From: Lysobacteraceae bacterium
Lineage (GTDB): Bacteria > Pseudomonadota > Gammaproteobacteria > Xanthomonadales > Xanthomonadaceae
DNA length: 64,000 nt
Direction: 5' to 3'
Assembly (NCBI GenBank): GCA_003241895.1
Contig: QBLY01000005.1
Location: forward strand, 25,641 to 89,640
In this document: positions 9,603 to 19,159 of the stretch, piece after piece
Position numbering within the stretch: the stretch's first letter is position 1
How the letters are laid out: each line of letters opens with the position of its first letter
Position numbers and translations under genes: made by a program
The notes under the pieces: generated by a model
Databases searched by the model: none
What the model was told of the DNA's origin: nothing
Seen by the model: only the letters and a program-made list of their open reading frames with translations

Positions 9603-10361
9603 ATGAGCGCCGGCGTGGTCGACCTGGAGAAGCTGCGGCACAGCTGCGCGCAGTGCTCGCTGCAGGTGCTGTGCCTGCCGGCGGCCATCGGCGGCAGCGA
9701 TTTGGAGCAGTTGGACGACATCGTGCGCAACCGCCGCCCGCTGGAGCCGGGCGAAAGCCTGTTCCGCGCGGGCCAGTCGCTCAGTTCGCTTTACGTCGCG
9801 CGCGAAGGTGCGTTCAAGACCATCGCCACCAGCGAGGACGGCGAAGCGCAGGTCATCGGCTTCCACCTGCCCGGCGAGCTGATGGGCCTGGACGCGTTGG
9901 GCAGCGGCCACCACGCCTGCGACGCCGAGGCCCTCACCCGCGCCACGGTCTGCGAAGTGCCGCTGGTGCAGCTGGAAAGCATCTGCGCCAAGCTGCCGGG
10001 CCTGCAGCACCAGCTGCTGCGCATCATCGGCCAAGGCATCAACCGCGACCAGTCGCACATGGAGATGCTGGGCCGGCGCCAGGCGGCCGAACGCGTGGCG
10101 CTGTTCCTGCATGGTTTTTCCGAGCGCTACCGGCTGCTGGGTCGCTCGGGCGAAATGTTCGTGCTGCCGATGAGCCGCGAGGACATCGCCAGCTTCCTGG
10201 GCATGGTGATCGAAACGGTCAGCCGCACGCTGACCAAGATGCAGGACGACGGCGTGATCGCCGTGCGCGGCAGGCAGGTGACCGTGCTCGACGCGGCGCG
10301 CCTGGACGCGATCGTGCACGGCCCGGCGAAGATCGCGCCGGGCATCACGCGCCGCGGCTAG
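9603..10361 (+). CDS. fnr: FNR-type oxygen-sensing transcriptional regulator
   Basis: CRP/FNR-family regulator, 252 residues. The four [4Fe-4S] ligands of FNR are present: Cys15, Cys18 and Cys24 (C-x2-C-x5-C) and Cys117 in the ATVCEVP segment; the 93-residue gap between third and fourth equals that of E. coli FNR. The flanking text GFHLPGELMGLDALGSGHH follows E. coli FNR closely. The C-terminal helix-turn-helix has the recognition helix VIETVSRTL, with the Glu, Ser and Arg that read TTGAT half-sites. It ends tail-to-tail with the cbb3 cluster, its expected target, overlapping the convergent gene by 3 nt. Confidence 0.93.
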   Translation: MSAGVVDLEKLRHSCAQCSLQVLCLPAAIGGSDLEQLDDIVRNRRPLEPGESLFRAGQSLSSLYVAREGAFKTIATSEDGEAQVIGFHLPGELMGLDALGSGHHACDAEALTRATVCEVPLVQLESICAKLPGLQHQLLRIIGQGINRDQSHMEMLGRRQAAERVALFLHGFSERYRLLGRSGEMFVLPMSREDIASFLGMVIETVSRTLTKMQDDGVIAVRGRQVTVLDAARLDAIVHGPAKIAPGITRRG

Positions 10362-11074
10362 AGCGAACGGCAGCCCAAGGCCACCAGCGCGGCGTGCACC
10401 GCTGGCTGGTGCGACAGCCACGGGCCCACCATCGTCAGCACCCCCGCCAGCGCGATCAGGCTGGCGCCGCCCAGTCGCCAACCGCGGTGTCGGGCCAGGC
10501 CCGCCAGCCGCGCGCCGCTCCAGGTCAGCGGCACCATCGTGGCCATCGTGCCCAGCCCGAAGGCCAGCATCAGCAGGCCGCCGTGCAGCGCGCTGGCTTC
10601 GAGCCACGCGGCCGCCAGCACCGTGGTGGACAGCCCGCAGGGCAGCCAGCCCCAGAACAGCCCCAGCACCCAAGGCCGCAGCGGCCCGGAGGCCGGCACC
10701 ACCCGCGCCTGCAGCGGCCGGATGAGGCGCCAGAAGCCGGCGGCCCCGCGCGCCAGGAAGCCCAGCTGCGTTGGCCAGAGGATGCGGATCGCCGCCAGCA
10801 CCAGCACCGCGCCCATCGCCACCCGCAGGCCGGTCGCCAGACCGTCCGAGCGCGCCAGCGCCAGCAGCCCGCCGCCGAACGCGCCGACGATCACGCCCGC
10901 CAGCGTATAGCCCAGCACGCGGCCGCCGTTGAGCGCGAACGCCGAACCCAGCCCGGGGCGCGCCGCCGTGGCCGACAGCCCGGTGGCGATGCCACCGCAC
11001 ATGGCCGCGCAGTGCAGGCCGCCCAGCAGGCCCGTGAGCAGGGCCGCGCCCAGCGTCAGCAGGTCGATCGGCAT
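10358..11074 (-). CDS. Sulfite exporter TauE/SafE-type membrane protein of the cbb3 cluster
   Basis: Integral membrane protein of 238 residues with about six hydrophobic segments. The N terminus contains GGLHCAAMCGG, a Cys-His-Met motif typical of the TauE/SafE-like proteins found next to ccoS in cbb3 oxidase clusters; the motif suggests metal (copper) handling rather than sulfite export, but this is inference. The ATG at 11074 overlaps the ccoS stop by 1 nt. It is the last gene of the ccoN-to-ccoS string, and its stop overlaps the fnr stop from the other strand. Confidence 0.82.
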   Translation of the reverse strand: MPIDLLTLGAALLTGLLGGLHCAAMCGGIATGLSATAARPGLGSAFALNGGRVLGYTLAGVIVGAFGGGLLALARSDGLATGLRVAMGAVLVLAAIRILWPTQLGFLARGAAGFWRLIRPLQARVVPASGPLRPWVLGLFWGWLPCGLSTTVLAAAWLEASALHGGLLMLAFGLGTMATMVPLTWSGARLAGLARHRGWRLGGASLIALAGVLTMVGPWLSHQPAVHAALVALGCRSL

Positions 11075-11250
11075 CAGTCGCCGTCGCGCTTTTCCGGCGC
11101 CGGCGCCGGGCGCTCGTCGTCGCCCAGGATGTCCAGCGAGGGGGTGTCGAGGTCGTCGAACTGGCCGCGCTTCACCGCCCAGAGGAAGGCCAGGATGGCC
11201 AGCACCAGCAGCGCCAGCGACACCGGGATCAGGGCCAGCAGGATGTTCAT
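11074..11250 (-). CDS. ccoS: cbb3-type cytochrome oxidase assembly protein CcoS
   Basis: A 58-residue protein with one membrane helix (residues 4-25) followed by the CcoS signature WAVKRGQFDDLDTPS. CcoS is needed for inserting heme and copper into CcoN in other bacteria. It overlaps ccoI by 4 nt (ATGA) upstream and the TauE/SafE gene by 1 nt downstream. The C-terminal tail is unusually charged (DDERPAPAPEKRDGD). Confidence 0.93.
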   Translation of the reverse strand: MNILLALIPVSLALLVLAILAFLWAVKRGQFDDLDTPSLDILGDDERPAPAPEKRDGD

Positions 11251-13625
11251 GCGGTATGTCCTTGGATGCGGCCCAGGCGCAGGGCATTGGCGGTGACCAC
11301 CAGCGACGAGGCGGCCATGCCCAGCGCCGCCAGGCCCGGGGTCACCCAGCCCATCGCGGCGAACGGCAGCGCCACCAGATTGTAAACCAGGGCCCAGGCC
11401 AGGTTCTGTCGGATGATGCGCTGGCTGCGCCGGGCCAGCGCCACCGCCTGCGGAACGCGCATCAGCGATTTCCCGGTGAGCACCAGGTCGGCCGAGCGGT
11501 GCGCCAGCGGCGCGCCGTCGGCCATGGCCATCGACACGTCGGCGCCGGCCAGCACCGGCGCGTCGTTGATGCCGTCGCCCAGCATCAGCACGCGATGGCC
11601 CTGCGCCTGCAGTGAGCGCACGGCGGCCAGTTTTTCTTCTGGCGTCTGGCGCGCCTGGAACTGCGCCACGCCCACGGCGGCCGCCACCGCGGCCACGGCA
11701 TCGGCGCCGTCGCCGCTGAGGATGCGCGGCGCCAGGCCCAGCGCGCGAAGCGCGGCCACCGCCTGAGCGGCGTCCGGCCGCACGGTGTCGGCCACGGTGA
11801 ATCGCGCCACGCCCCGGGTGCCGTCGCCCAGCCACAGCGCGCCATCGTCCGGGCCCTGCATGGCGAAGCCGGCGCGGCCCAGTCGCCAGGCGCGGCCGTC
11901 CACTTCTCCGGCCACGCCTTCGCCGGGGTAGGCGCGCACGCGTTCGGCGGACCGCAGGCCGGTGCGCGCGAACGCGGCCGCGATCGGATGGCCGGCGCCC
12001 TGTTCCAGCGCCGCGGCCACGTCCAGCCAGGGCGTCACGTCGCCGCCGTCGATCGCGCGCGCGTCCACCAGCTGGGGTCGGCCCAGGGTCAGGGTGCCGG
12101 TCTTGTCCAGCAGCACGGTGTCGGCCTTGGCCAGTGATTCCAGCGCGTCGGCCCCCAGCGCCAGCACGCCCATGCGCGCCAGCGCGCCGTGGGCCGTCGC
12201 CAGTGCCGCGGGCACCGCCAGCGACAGTGCGCAGGGGCAGCTGACCACCAGCACCGCCAGCGCCACTTCGAATGCGCGCTCGGGCTGCACCTGCCACCAG
12301 GCGATGAACACCAGCACGGCCGCCACGAACAGCGCGGTGACGAAACGCGTGGCCACCGCGTCGGCCAGTCGCGCCACGCGCGGGCGCTGGGCCTGGGCCT
12401 TTTCCACCGCGCGGGTGAGCTGCGACAGCCGGGTGTCGCTGCCGATGCGCTGCACGCGCAGGCGTGCGACCGACTCGCGGCAGACGCTGCCGGCATACAG
12501 CGCGTCGCCGGGCAGGCGGGTCACCGGTTCGGATTCGCCGGTGAGCAGGGATTCGTCGAACGAGGCGGCCGCGTCGAGCAGTTCGCCGTCGGCCGGCACC
12601 ACGTCACCGGCGCCCACTTCCACCAGGTCGGCCGCCGCCAGCGCCGCCACCGGCACCTGTTCGCGGCCGTCGGCGGTGATGCGCCACGCCAGCGCCGGCT
12701 GTGCCCGCGCCAGCGTGTCCAGGCGCGCGCTGGCCTGGCGCCGCGCCATCTGTTCCAGGAAGCGCGCGGCCAGCAGGAACAGCACGAACATCACCGCCGC
12801 GTCGAACCACACGTGGGTGCCGCCGCGCACGGTTTCCACCAGGCTGGCGAAATAGGCCAGCAGCACCGAGCTGGCCACCAGCGTGTCCATCGCCGGCCGC
12901 CGGTGCCGCAGTTCGTTCACCATGCCCGCGATGAACGGCCAGCCGGAGAAGAACACCACCGGCGTGGACACCAGGAAGGTGATCCAGCGGAAGAAATCGC
13001 GGGTGGGCACCGACATCTCGCGGGCGGTGTCGAGGTACAGCGCTTCGGCGAACATCATGGCCTGGGTGGCGCCCAGTGCCGCCACGCCCAGGCGGGCGAT
13101 CATGCGGTTGCGCTCGCGGCGGCGCTCGCGCTCGGCGGCCTCGCCCTGCGCCAGGTGCGGCCGGTAGCCCAGCGCGGCCAGCCGCACCAGCAGCGGTGAA
13201 AGCGGGGTGCGCGCCGGGTCCCAGCCCAGGCGCACGCGGCCGGTGACGGCGTTGGCGCCCACGTCCAGCACGCCCGGTTCGCGCAGCAGCGCGCGGTCTA
13301 TCAGCCAGGCGCAGGCCGCGCAGTGCATGCCTTCCACCACCACGGTGATCTCGTTGCCCTGCGGGGTGGACACCACGTGGCCGGACTGGATGTCGGCGCG
13401 GTCCCAGCTCAGGAAATCGCCGGCGTCGGCGGCCACGCGGGCACCGTCGCCGTCGGAGCGCAGGCGGTAGTAGTCGCCCAGGCCGGCATCGCGGATCCAC
13501 TGCGCGGCCGCGCCGCAGCCGTGGCAGCACACGGGGTGGGTGACGCCATCGAGGGTGAACGTCGGCGGCGAGTCGGGCAGGGCGTCGCCACAGTGGAAGC
13601 AGGCCGCGCCGGGCCCTGCGTTCAT
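11247..13625 (-). CDS. ccoI: Copper-translocating P-type ATPase for cbb3 oxidase (CcoI/FixI)
   Basis: P1B-type ATPase of 792 residues that supplies copper to the cbb3 oxidase. An N-terminal cysteine region (CFHCGD, CCHGCG) precedes a heavy-metal domain with GMHCAACAW. The membrane part carries the metal-binding CPC motif (SCPCALS). Also visible are the TGES actuator motif (LLTGESEP), the phosphorylation site DKTGTLT and the hinge GDGIND. The start ATG at 13625 overlaps the ccoH stop. The order ccoG-ccoH-ccoI-ccoS is the usual cbb3 assembly operon. Confidence 0.96.
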   Translation of the reverse strand: MNAGPGAACFHCGDALPDSPPTFTLDGVTHPVCCHGCGAAAQWIRDAGLGDYYRLRSDGDGARVAADAGDFLSWDRADIQSGHVVSTPQGNEITVVVEGMHCAACAWLIDRALLREPGVLDVGANAVTGRVRLGWDPARTPLSPLLVRLAALGYRPHLAQGEAAERERRRERNRMIARLGVAALGATQAMMFAEALYLDTAREMSVPTRDFFRWITFLVSTPVVFFSGWPFIAGMVNELRHRRPAMDTLVASSVLLAYFASLVETVRGGTHVWFDAAVMFVLFLLAARFLEQMARRQASARLDTLARAQPALAWRITADGREQVPVAALAAADLVEVGAGDVVPADGELLDAAASFDESLLTGESEPVTRLPGDALYAGSVCRESVARLRVQRIGSDTRLSQLTRAVEKAQAQRPRVARLADAVATRFVTALFVAAVLVFIAWWQVQPERAFEVALAVLVVSCPCALSLAVPAALATAHGALARMGVLALGADALESLAKADTVLLDKTGTLTLGRPQLVDARAIDGGDVTPWLDVAAALEQGAGHPIAAAFARTGLRSAERVRAYPGEGVAGEVDGRAWRLGRAGFAMQGPDDGALWLGDGTRGVARFTVADTVRPDAAQAVAALRALGLAPRILSGDGADAVAAVAAAVGVAQFQARQTPEEKLAAVRSLQAQGHRVLMLGDGINDAPVLAGADVSMAMADGAPLAHRSADLVLTGKSLMRVPQAVALARRSQRIIRQNLAWALVYNLVALPFAAMGWVTPGLAALGMAASSLVVTANALRLGRIQGHTA

Positions 13626-14122
13626 TGGCTGGAAACCGCGGGCTCCAGCTGCACTTCGGTGTCGCCGGGGTAATAGCGGCCGACCACGCGCCAGCTGGCG
13701 TCGGCGGCCACCACGCGCAGGTGCCAGGCCTGTTCGCCCCCCAGCGTCACGGCCCCGCGCCAGCCGCGCGGATCGGGCACGAGGTTGACGGCGCGGTCGA
13801 GGCTGTCTTCGATCGGATGCACCAGCTGCAGCTGCGGAGCGATGGTGCCCGCGGACGGCGTCACTTCCACCAGCACCGATCCGGCTTCGATGATCACGCG
13901 GCCCCGCAGTCCCAGTCGCGAGGCGTTCTCGTCCGGTTCCAGCGAGGTGACCTGGATCTGCGCGGTGCGGCGCACGATGTCGGGGTTGCTGTCCACGCCG
14001 CTTTCGCTGGCCGCCAGCCACAGGGTCCAGAAACCGGCCACCACGGTAGCGGCGGGAATCAGGATCATCAGCCAGGCCACCGGGTTGCGGCGCCATTGCC
14101 CTTGGGGTTTTTCCTGCGTCAT
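13622..14122 (-). CDS. ccoH: FixH/CcoH family cbb3 assembly protein
   Basis: A 166-residue protein with one N-terminal membrane segment (about residues 16-38, around WLMILIPAATVVAGFWTLW) and a C-terminal periplasmic beta-rich domain, the layout of FixH/CcoH. It sits between ccoG and ccoI, overlapping both by 1-4 nt, which is its usual place. CcoH is needed for stable assembly of cbb3 oxidase in studied bacteria. The periplasmic part is divergent, so the assignment leans on topology and position. Confidence 0.88.
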   Translation of the reverse strand: MTQEKPQGQWRRNPVAWLMILIPAATVVAGFWTLWLAASESGVDSNPDIVRRTAQIQVTSLEPDENASRLGLRGRVIIEAGSVLVEVTPSAGTIAPQLQLVHPIEDSLDRAVNLVPDPRGWRGAVTLGGEQAWHLRVVAADASWRVVGRYYPGDTEVQLEPAVSSQ

Positions 14123-15678
14123 CACAGCGGTCCGAAGAACCGCGTCTCCTCTTCTACCTTGATATTGCCGTCTTCGCTGGTTACCACGAAGCTTACATCC
14201 ATGCGGCCCTTGGCCAGGCCGGCGGGTGCGGCCAGCGTAACGCCAACCGTGAGCACCTGCTCGGCGTCGGCCGCGTGGGTGGCACCGGCCTCCACCAGGG
14301 TGACGCCCGGCGGGCCGACCACGGCGATGGTGTAGACGTGCGGCTTCATGTCCTTGTTGACGATGCGCAGCATGTAGGCATTCTCGACGCTGCCGTCCTG
14401 GGCCAGCCGGTACAGCGCGTTGCGGTCGCGGGTGGCGTCCACCAGCAGCGGGGTGCGGGTGGCGATGCCCAGCGCCGAACCCAGGAACAGGCACAGCAGC
14501 AGGGTGCCATAGACCAGGATGCGCGGCCGCAGGATCTTCGAAGGCTCGCCGTCGAGCGCGTTCTGGGTGGTGTTGCGGATCAGCCCGCGCGGGTAGCCCA
14601 TCTTGTCCATCACCGAATCACAGGCGTCCACGCAGGCGCCGCAGGCGATGCACTCGTACTGCAGGCCGTTGCGGATGTCGATGCCGGTCGGGCACACCTG
14701 CACGCACATCGTGCAGTCGATGCAGTCGCCCAGGTCCTCGGGCACGTTCACCACGGGCGGCGGCGGCAGGCCGCTCTGCACGTCCACCACCAGGCCGGTG
14801 GTGGCGCGCGCGCCCATCTTCAGGTCGGCGGCGCTGCGGTGCTGCGCGGCGTGCACCACCGAACTGGTGGCCACGTCCATGCCCAGCAGGCCGCGGGCGC
14901 GCTCGAGCACGCTGGAAAGCTGGTTCTTCCTGCGCGCGCCGCGCGGTTCGCCGCGCATCGGGTCGTAGGCAATGATCAGGGTGTTGCGGTCGAACATGGC
15001 GCTCTGGAAGCGCGCGTAGGGGCACATGTACTTGCACACCTGTTCACGCAGTACGCCGGCGTTGCCCCAGGTGGCCAGCGAATAGAACAGCACCCAGAAC
15101 ACTTCCCAGCCGCCCCATTCGAAAGGCGACAGGCGCGCGCCCAGGTCGCGGATGGGCGTGAAGTAGCCGACGAAGGTGAAGCCCGTCCACAGCGCGAACA
15201 CCAGCCAAAGGAAGTGTTTGGAGCCCTTGCGCAGCACCTTGTCGCGGCTCCACGGGGCGGCGTCGAGCTTCATGCGCTTGTTGCGGTCGCCCTCGGTCCA
15301 GCGCTCCATCCAGATGAAGACTTCCGTCCACACCGTCTGCGGGCAGGCGTAGCCGCACCAAAGGCGCCCGGCCAGCGCGGTGAAGAAGAACAGCGTCAGG
15401 CCGGCCATGATCAGCAGCAGGGCCAGGTAGAAGAAGTCCTGGGGCCAGAAGCTCAGGCCGAACACGTAGAACTTGCGGGCCGGCAGGTCGAACAGCACCG
15501 CCTGGCGATCGTCCCACTGCAGCCAGGCAAAGCCGTAGTACATGCCCAGCAGCCAGATGACGGCCGCCTTGCGCAGGCGCTGGAAACGACCGTCCTGCTC
15601 GCGCGGGTAGACCTTGCGTTCGGAAACGTAGAGGCCAACCTCTTCGTCGAGAAGCTCAACCGGGATCTTGCCTGCCAT
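14122..15678 (-). CDS. ccoG: Cytochrome c oxidase accessory protein CcoG
   Basis: Membrane-bound iron-sulfur protein of 518 residues (CcoG/RdxA/FixG). Several N-terminal membrane segments carry CGYACPQTVW. Two ferredoxin-type clusters follow: CIDCTMCVQVCP and CIACGACVDACD. A C-terminal immunoglobulin-like domain (about 400-518) ends the protein. CcoG is reported to reduce copper for insertion into the cbb3 oxidase. The ATG at 15678 lies 6 nt after the stop of the small membrane protein gene, and the 3' end overlaps ccoH by 1 nt. Confidence 0.95.
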   Translation of the reverse strand: MAGKIPVELLDEEVGLYVSERKVYPREQDGRFQRLRKAAVIWLLGMYYGFAWLQWDDRQAVLFDLPARKFYVFGLSFWPQDFFYLALLLIMAGLTLFFFTALAGRLWCGYACPQTVWTEVFIWMERWTEGDRNKRMKLDAAPWSRDKVLRKGSKHFLWLVFALWTGFTFVGYFTPIRDLGARLSPFEWGGWEVFWVLFYSLATWGNAGVLREQVCKYMCPYARFQSAMFDRNTLIIAYDPMRGEPRGARRKNQLSSVLERARGLLGMDVATSSVVHAAQHRSAADLKMGARATTGLVVDVQSGLPPPPVVNVPEDLGDCIDCTMCVQVCPTGIDIRNGLQYECIACGACVDACDSVMDKMGYPRGLIRNTTQNALDGEPSKILRPRILVYGTLLLCLFLGSALGIATRTPLLVDATRDRNALYRLAQDGSVENAYMLRIVNKDMKPHVYTIAVVGPPGVTLVEAGATHAADAEQVLTVGVTLAAPAGLAKGRMDVSFVVTSEDGNIKVEEETRFFGPL

Positions 15679-15684
15679 GACCGG

Positions 15685-15981
15685 TCAGTCCTTCGCCAGC
15701 GGCTTGTTGAAGCGACTCGCGGGACGCAGGAGTATCCAGGTGAACAGGCTGCTGCTGGCCGTGCAGGCCCAGAACATGAAGAACCCGATCGTGTAGCCCG
15801 CCTCCCGGCTGATCTCGAATTCCGGGAAGGTGAGGTCGCGCAGCATCAGCGGGTCGACGAAGGCGAAGAACACCATCGTCGCCACGCCCGCCGCGAAGAA
15901 GCTCGGCCAGAGGATCGCGCCCAGCCGCTGCGCCATCGGGCGCGGCGGATGGTCGAAGCGCGAGTCGGCCTCGACCCTCAC
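15685..15981 (-). CDS. Small two-helix membrane protein between ccoP and ccoG (function unknown)
   Basis: A 98-residue protein with two strongly hydrophobic segments (about residues 20-41 and 62-86), separated by a short acidic loop containing DPLMLRD and FPEFE. I do not recognise its family. The GTG at 15981 overlaps the ccoP stop in the pattern GTGA and is chosen for translational coupling; an ATG at 15936 would give 83 residues. It is locked between ccoP and ccoG, so a role in cbb3 maturation or stability is likely by context only. Confidence 0.7.
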   Translation of the reverse strand: MRVEADSRFDHPPRPMAQRLGAILWPSFFAAGVATMVFFAFVDPLMLRDLTFPEFEISREAGYTIGFFMFWACTASSSLFTWILLRPASRFNKPLAKD

Positions 15982-16895
15982 GGCGCCGGTGCCGCCGCGG
16001 CGGTCTCGCCGTGCGACAGCGACCAGACGTAGGCCACGGCGATGCGGGTGCGCAGCTCGCCGATGATCGGCTGATGCGCCGGCATCATGCCGTTGCGGCC
16101 CATCCGGATGCCGGTGCCGATGCTGTCGAAGTCGCTGGCGTACAGCCAGATGTCGTCGGTGAGGTTTGGCGCGCCCAAGGCCGTGTTGCCCTTGCCGTCC
16201 GGGCCATGGCAGGCGGCGCAGACGGTGAACCGCGCCTTGCCCGCCGCGGCCAGGGCCGGGTCGGTCTTCATGCCCGACAGGCTCTGCACGTAGGCCGACA
16301 CCTCGGTGACGCCGATGCTGCCCCCCAGAACCGCCTCGAGCGGCGGCATCGCCGCCTGGCGACCGTGCAGCACGGTGGTCAGCATCTCTTCGGGCGACCC
16401 GCCCCACTGCCAGTCGTTGTCGACGAGGTTGGGGAAGCCCTTCGCACCGCGCGCGTCCGAACCGTGGCACATGGCGCAATGGTTGGCGAACAGCCGCGAA
16501 CCGAAGGCCAGCGCGTCCGGGTCCTTGGCGATCTGGTCGACCGACATGCCGTCGAACCTGCCATAGGCCTGAGCGAGGCGGGCGTCGGCGTCGGCCTTCT
16601 CGGCGTCATGTTCCTTGGCCGAAGTCCAGCCCGAGGTGCCGGCGAAGTTGCCCAGGCCCGGGTACCACACCAGGTAGCCGATCGAGTAGAAGATCGTCAG
16701 GTAGAACAGGATGATCCACCACTTGGGCAGCGGCTTGTTGTATTCGGTGAGGTCACCGTCCCAGACATGGCCGGTGGTTTCGGTGGTGTTGCCGTCGGAC
16801 TTGCGCTTGCGCGCGGTCCACCACAGCAGCCAGGTCGTGGCCGCGATGTTCAGGACCACCAGGAAGATGACGTAGAGGGACCAGCCGGTGGTCAT
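15978..16895 (-). CDS. ccoP: cbb3-type cytochrome c oxidase subunit III, diheme
   Basis: Diheme cytochrome c subunit that feeds electrons to CcoO and CcoN. The 305-residue protein has two N-terminal membrane segments (around residues 5-25 and 60-80, second near WWIILFYLTIFYSIGYLVWYP) and two heme c sites, CAMCH and CAACH, each followed by a distal Met region. It overlaps ccoQ by 4 nt. Length and layout match CcoP. Confidence 0.96.
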   Translation of the reverse strand: MTTGWSLYVIFLVVLNIAATTWLLWWTARKRKSDGNTTETTGHVWDGDLTEYNKPLPKWWIILFYLTIFYSIGYLVWYPGLGNFAGTSGWTSAKEHDAEKADADARLAQAYGRFDGMSVDQIAKDPDALAFGSRLFANHCAMCHGSDARGAKGFPNLVDNDWQWGGSPEEMLTTVLHGRQAAMPPLEAVLGGSIGVTEVSAYVQSLSGMKTDPALAAAGKARFTVCAACHGPDGKGNTALGAPNLTDDIWLYASDFDSIGTGIRMGRNGMMPAHQPIIGELRTRIAVAYVWSLSHGETAAAAPAP

Positions 16896-17032
16896 GGGTT
16901 GTTCTCGCTCTGGTCTTCAAGGGGAATGCGGGCGGCGGCGTCGAAGTCGGGCTTGCGGCGCTTGCTGTAGGCCCAGGCAACGCCGGCGATGAAGGCGACG
17001 AGTGCTGTGACGGTGAAAATGCCGGTGCTCAT
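16892..17032 (-). CDS. ccoQ: cbb3-type cytochrome oxidase subunit CcoQ
   Basis: A 46-residue protein with one membrane helix (residues 4-22) followed by the basic patch YSKRRKPDFDAAARIPL, as in CcoQ/FixQ. It lies between ccoO (4 nt gap) and ccoP (4 nt overlap), its standard position. CcoQ stabilises the interaction of CcoP with the core complex. Confidence 0.93.
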   Translation of the reverse strand: MSTGIFTVTALVAFIAGVAWAYSKRRKPDFDAAARIPLEDQSENNP

Positions 17033-17036
17033 GTCG

Positions 17037-17642
17037 TCACCCCTTCGGTGCGTTCTTGCCCAGCGCCTGCAGATAGGCGATGAGCGCGTCGAGTTCGGTC
17101 TTGCCGGCCACGGCGGCGGCGGCGCCTGCGATCTCTTCGTCCGAGTAAGGGTCGCCGAGCGTCTGCAGGGCGCGCATGTTGCGCGCCAGCGCCGACGGGT
17201 TGATGTCGTTCTCATCCAGCCACGGATAGCCGGGCATGTTCGACACCGGCACTACGTCGCGCGGGTTGTTGAGGTGAGCGCGGTGCCAGTCGTCGGAGTA
17301 GCGGCCGCCGATGCGCGCCAGGTCGGGACCGGTGCGCTTGCTGCCCCACTGGAACGGCCGGTCGTAGACCGACTCGCCGGCCAGGGAGTAGTGGCCGTAG
17401 CGCTCGGTTTCGTGGCGCAGGGTGCGCACCATCTGCGAGTGGCAGTTGTAGCAGCCTTCGCGGATGTAGATGTCGCGTCCCGCCAGCTGCAGCGCCGGGT
17501 AGGGCTTCACGCCGGGTAGCGGCTTCACCGTCTCGGCCTGGTACATCAGCGGGACGATCTCGGCCAGGCCGCCGAAGGAGATGACCACCGCGATCAGCAG
17601 CGCCATCCAGCCGATGTTGGTTTCGATTTTCTCGTGGCTCAT
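17037..17642 (-). CDS. ccoO: cbb3-type cytochrome c oxidase subunit II, monoheme
   Basis: Membrane-anchored monoheme cytochrome c of 201 residues. One N-terminal helix (about residues 12-32) precedes the heme site CYNCHSQM and the family segment [19 protein letters not shown]. It lies 10 nt after ccoN and 4 nt before ccoQ. CcoO passes electrons from CcoP to the catalytic subunit. Confidence 0.96.
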   Translation of the reverse strand: MSHEKIETNIGWMALLIAVVISFGGLAEIVPLMYQAETVKPLPGVKPYPALQLAGRDIYIREGCYNCHSQMVRTLRHETERYGHYSLAGESVYDRPFQWGSKRTGPDLARIGGRYSDDWHRAHLNNPRDVVPVSNMPGYPWLDENDINPSALARNMRALQTLGDPYSDEEIAGAAAAVAGKTELDALIAYLQALGKNAPKG

Positions 17643-17652
17643 GTCTGTGTCC

Positions 17653-19104
17653 TCAGGCGTGGCTGGCGGCGGCGGCCGGCGGCGGGATAAGGACCGGCGT
17701 ATCCACCAGGCCCTTGGCCTGCTGGAACGTGCGCACCACGTTGATCACCATCAACACCATGCCCACGATCACCAGCACGCCGCCCAGGAAGCGGATCAGG
17801 TAGTAGGGATAGTTGAACTTGACGATCTCGGCGAAGGCGTAGGTCAGCGTGCCGTCGGCGTTGCTGGCGCGGGCCATCAGGCCCTGGCCGATGCCGGCGA
17901 CCCACATCGAGGCGGCATACAGCACCACGCCGATGGTGTGCACCCAGAAGTGCAGGTCGATCAGCTTCATGGACGCCATGTCCTTCAGGCCCAGGCAGCG
18001 CGGGATCACCATGTAGATCGAGCCGATGGAGATCATGGCCACCCAGCCCAGCGCGCCGGAGTGCACGTGGCCGATGGTCCAGTCGGTGTAGTGGCTTAGC
18101 GCGTTGACGGTCTTGATGGACATCATCGGACCTTCGAACGTGCTCATCATGTAGAACGAGATGGCGACGATCATGAACTTGATGATCGGATCGGTGCGCA
18201 GCTTGTGCCAGGCGCCCGAGAGCGTCATCACGCCGTTGATCGCGCCGCCCCACGAGGGCGCCAGCAGGATCAGCGAGAACACCATGCCCACCGACTGCAC
18301 CCAGTCGGGCAGGGCGGTGTAGTGCAGGTGGTGCGGGCCGGCCCACATGTAGATGGCGATCAGCGCCCAGAAGTGCACGATCGACAGGCGATAGGAATAG
18401 ATGGGCCGGTTGGCGCGGCGCGGCACGAAGTAATACATCATGCCCAGGAATCCGGCGGTCAGGAAGAAACCGACCGCGTTGTGGCCGTACCACCACTGCA
18501 CCATTGCATCCACGGCGCCCGAGTAGATCGGGTAGCTGTGCATCATGCCGGCGGGGATGGCCAGCGAGTTGATGATGTGCAGCAGGGCCACGGCGATGAT
18601 GAAGGCGCCGTAGAACCAGTTTGCCACGAAGATGTGCTTCACCCGGCGCTTCATGATGGTGCCGAAGAAGATCACGCCGTAGGCGACCCACACCACGGTG
18701 ATCAGGATGTCGATCGGCCAGGCCAGCTCGGCGTATTCCTTGCCCTGGGTGTAGCCCAGCGGCAGCGAGATGGCCGCGGCCACGATTACCGCCTGCCAGC
18801 CCCAGAAGACGAAGGCCGCCAGCTTGTCGAACACCAGCCGCACGTGGCAGGTGCGCTGCACCACGTACAGGCTGGTGGACATCAGCGCGCAGCCGCCGAA
18901 GGCGAAGATGACGGCGTTGGTGTGCAGGGGCCGCAGGCGGCCGAAGCTGAGCCAGGGGGTGTCGAAGTTCAGGGAGGGCCAGTACAGCTGGGCGGCGATG
19001 AACACCCCCACCAGCATGCCTACCACGCCCCAGGCCACGGTCATCACTGCGAATTGCAGCACGACCTTGTCGTTGTAGGTTTCCGTCTTGTTGTCCAGCG
19101 TCAT
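17653..19104 (-). CDS. ccoN: cbb3-type cytochrome c oxidase catalytic subunit I
   Basis: Heme-copper oxygen reductase of class C, 483 residues with about 12 membrane helices. Conserved histidine-bearing segments are visible, for example [38 protein letters not shown] and [14 protein letters not shown]. The ATG at 19104 has an AGGGG ribosome site on the minus strand. First gene of the ccoNOQP operon. A perfect FNR-type palindrome lies 55 nt upstream, which fits oxygen-limited induction. Confidence 0.97.
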   Translation of the reverse strand: MTLDNKTETYNDKVVLQFAVMTVAWGVVGMLVGVFIAAQLYWPSLNFDTPWLSFGRLRPLHTNAVIFAFGGCALMSTSLYVVQRTCHVRLVFDKLAAFVFWGWQAVIVAAAISLPLGYTQGKEYAELAWPIDILITVVWVAYGVIFFGTIMKRRVKHIFVANWFYGAFIIAVALLHIINSLAIPAGMMHSYPIYSGAVDAMVQWWYGHNAVGFFLTAGFLGMMYYFVPRRANRPIYSYRLSIVHFWALIAIYMWAGPHHLHYTALPDWVQSVGMVFSLILLAPSWGGAINGVMTLSGAWHKLRTDPIIKFMIVAISFYMMSTFEGPMMSIKTVNALSHYTDWTIGHVHSGALGWVAMISIGSIYMVIPRCLGLKDMASMKLIDLHFWVHTIGVVLYAASMWVAGIGQGLMARASNADGTLTYAFAEIVKFNYPYYLIRFLGGVLVIVGMVLMVINVVRTFQQAKGLVDTPVLIPPPAAAASHA

Positions 19105-19159
19105 CTGAGCGCCCCTGGTTGCTTGCCGCCAAGTATGGCCAGCCAGCCGCGCTTGCCAC

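Noticed and set aside
10358-11074. Sulfite exporter as a literal function
   Set aside because: The family name is historical; the position after ccoS and the Cys-His-Met motif suit metal handling for cbb3 better.
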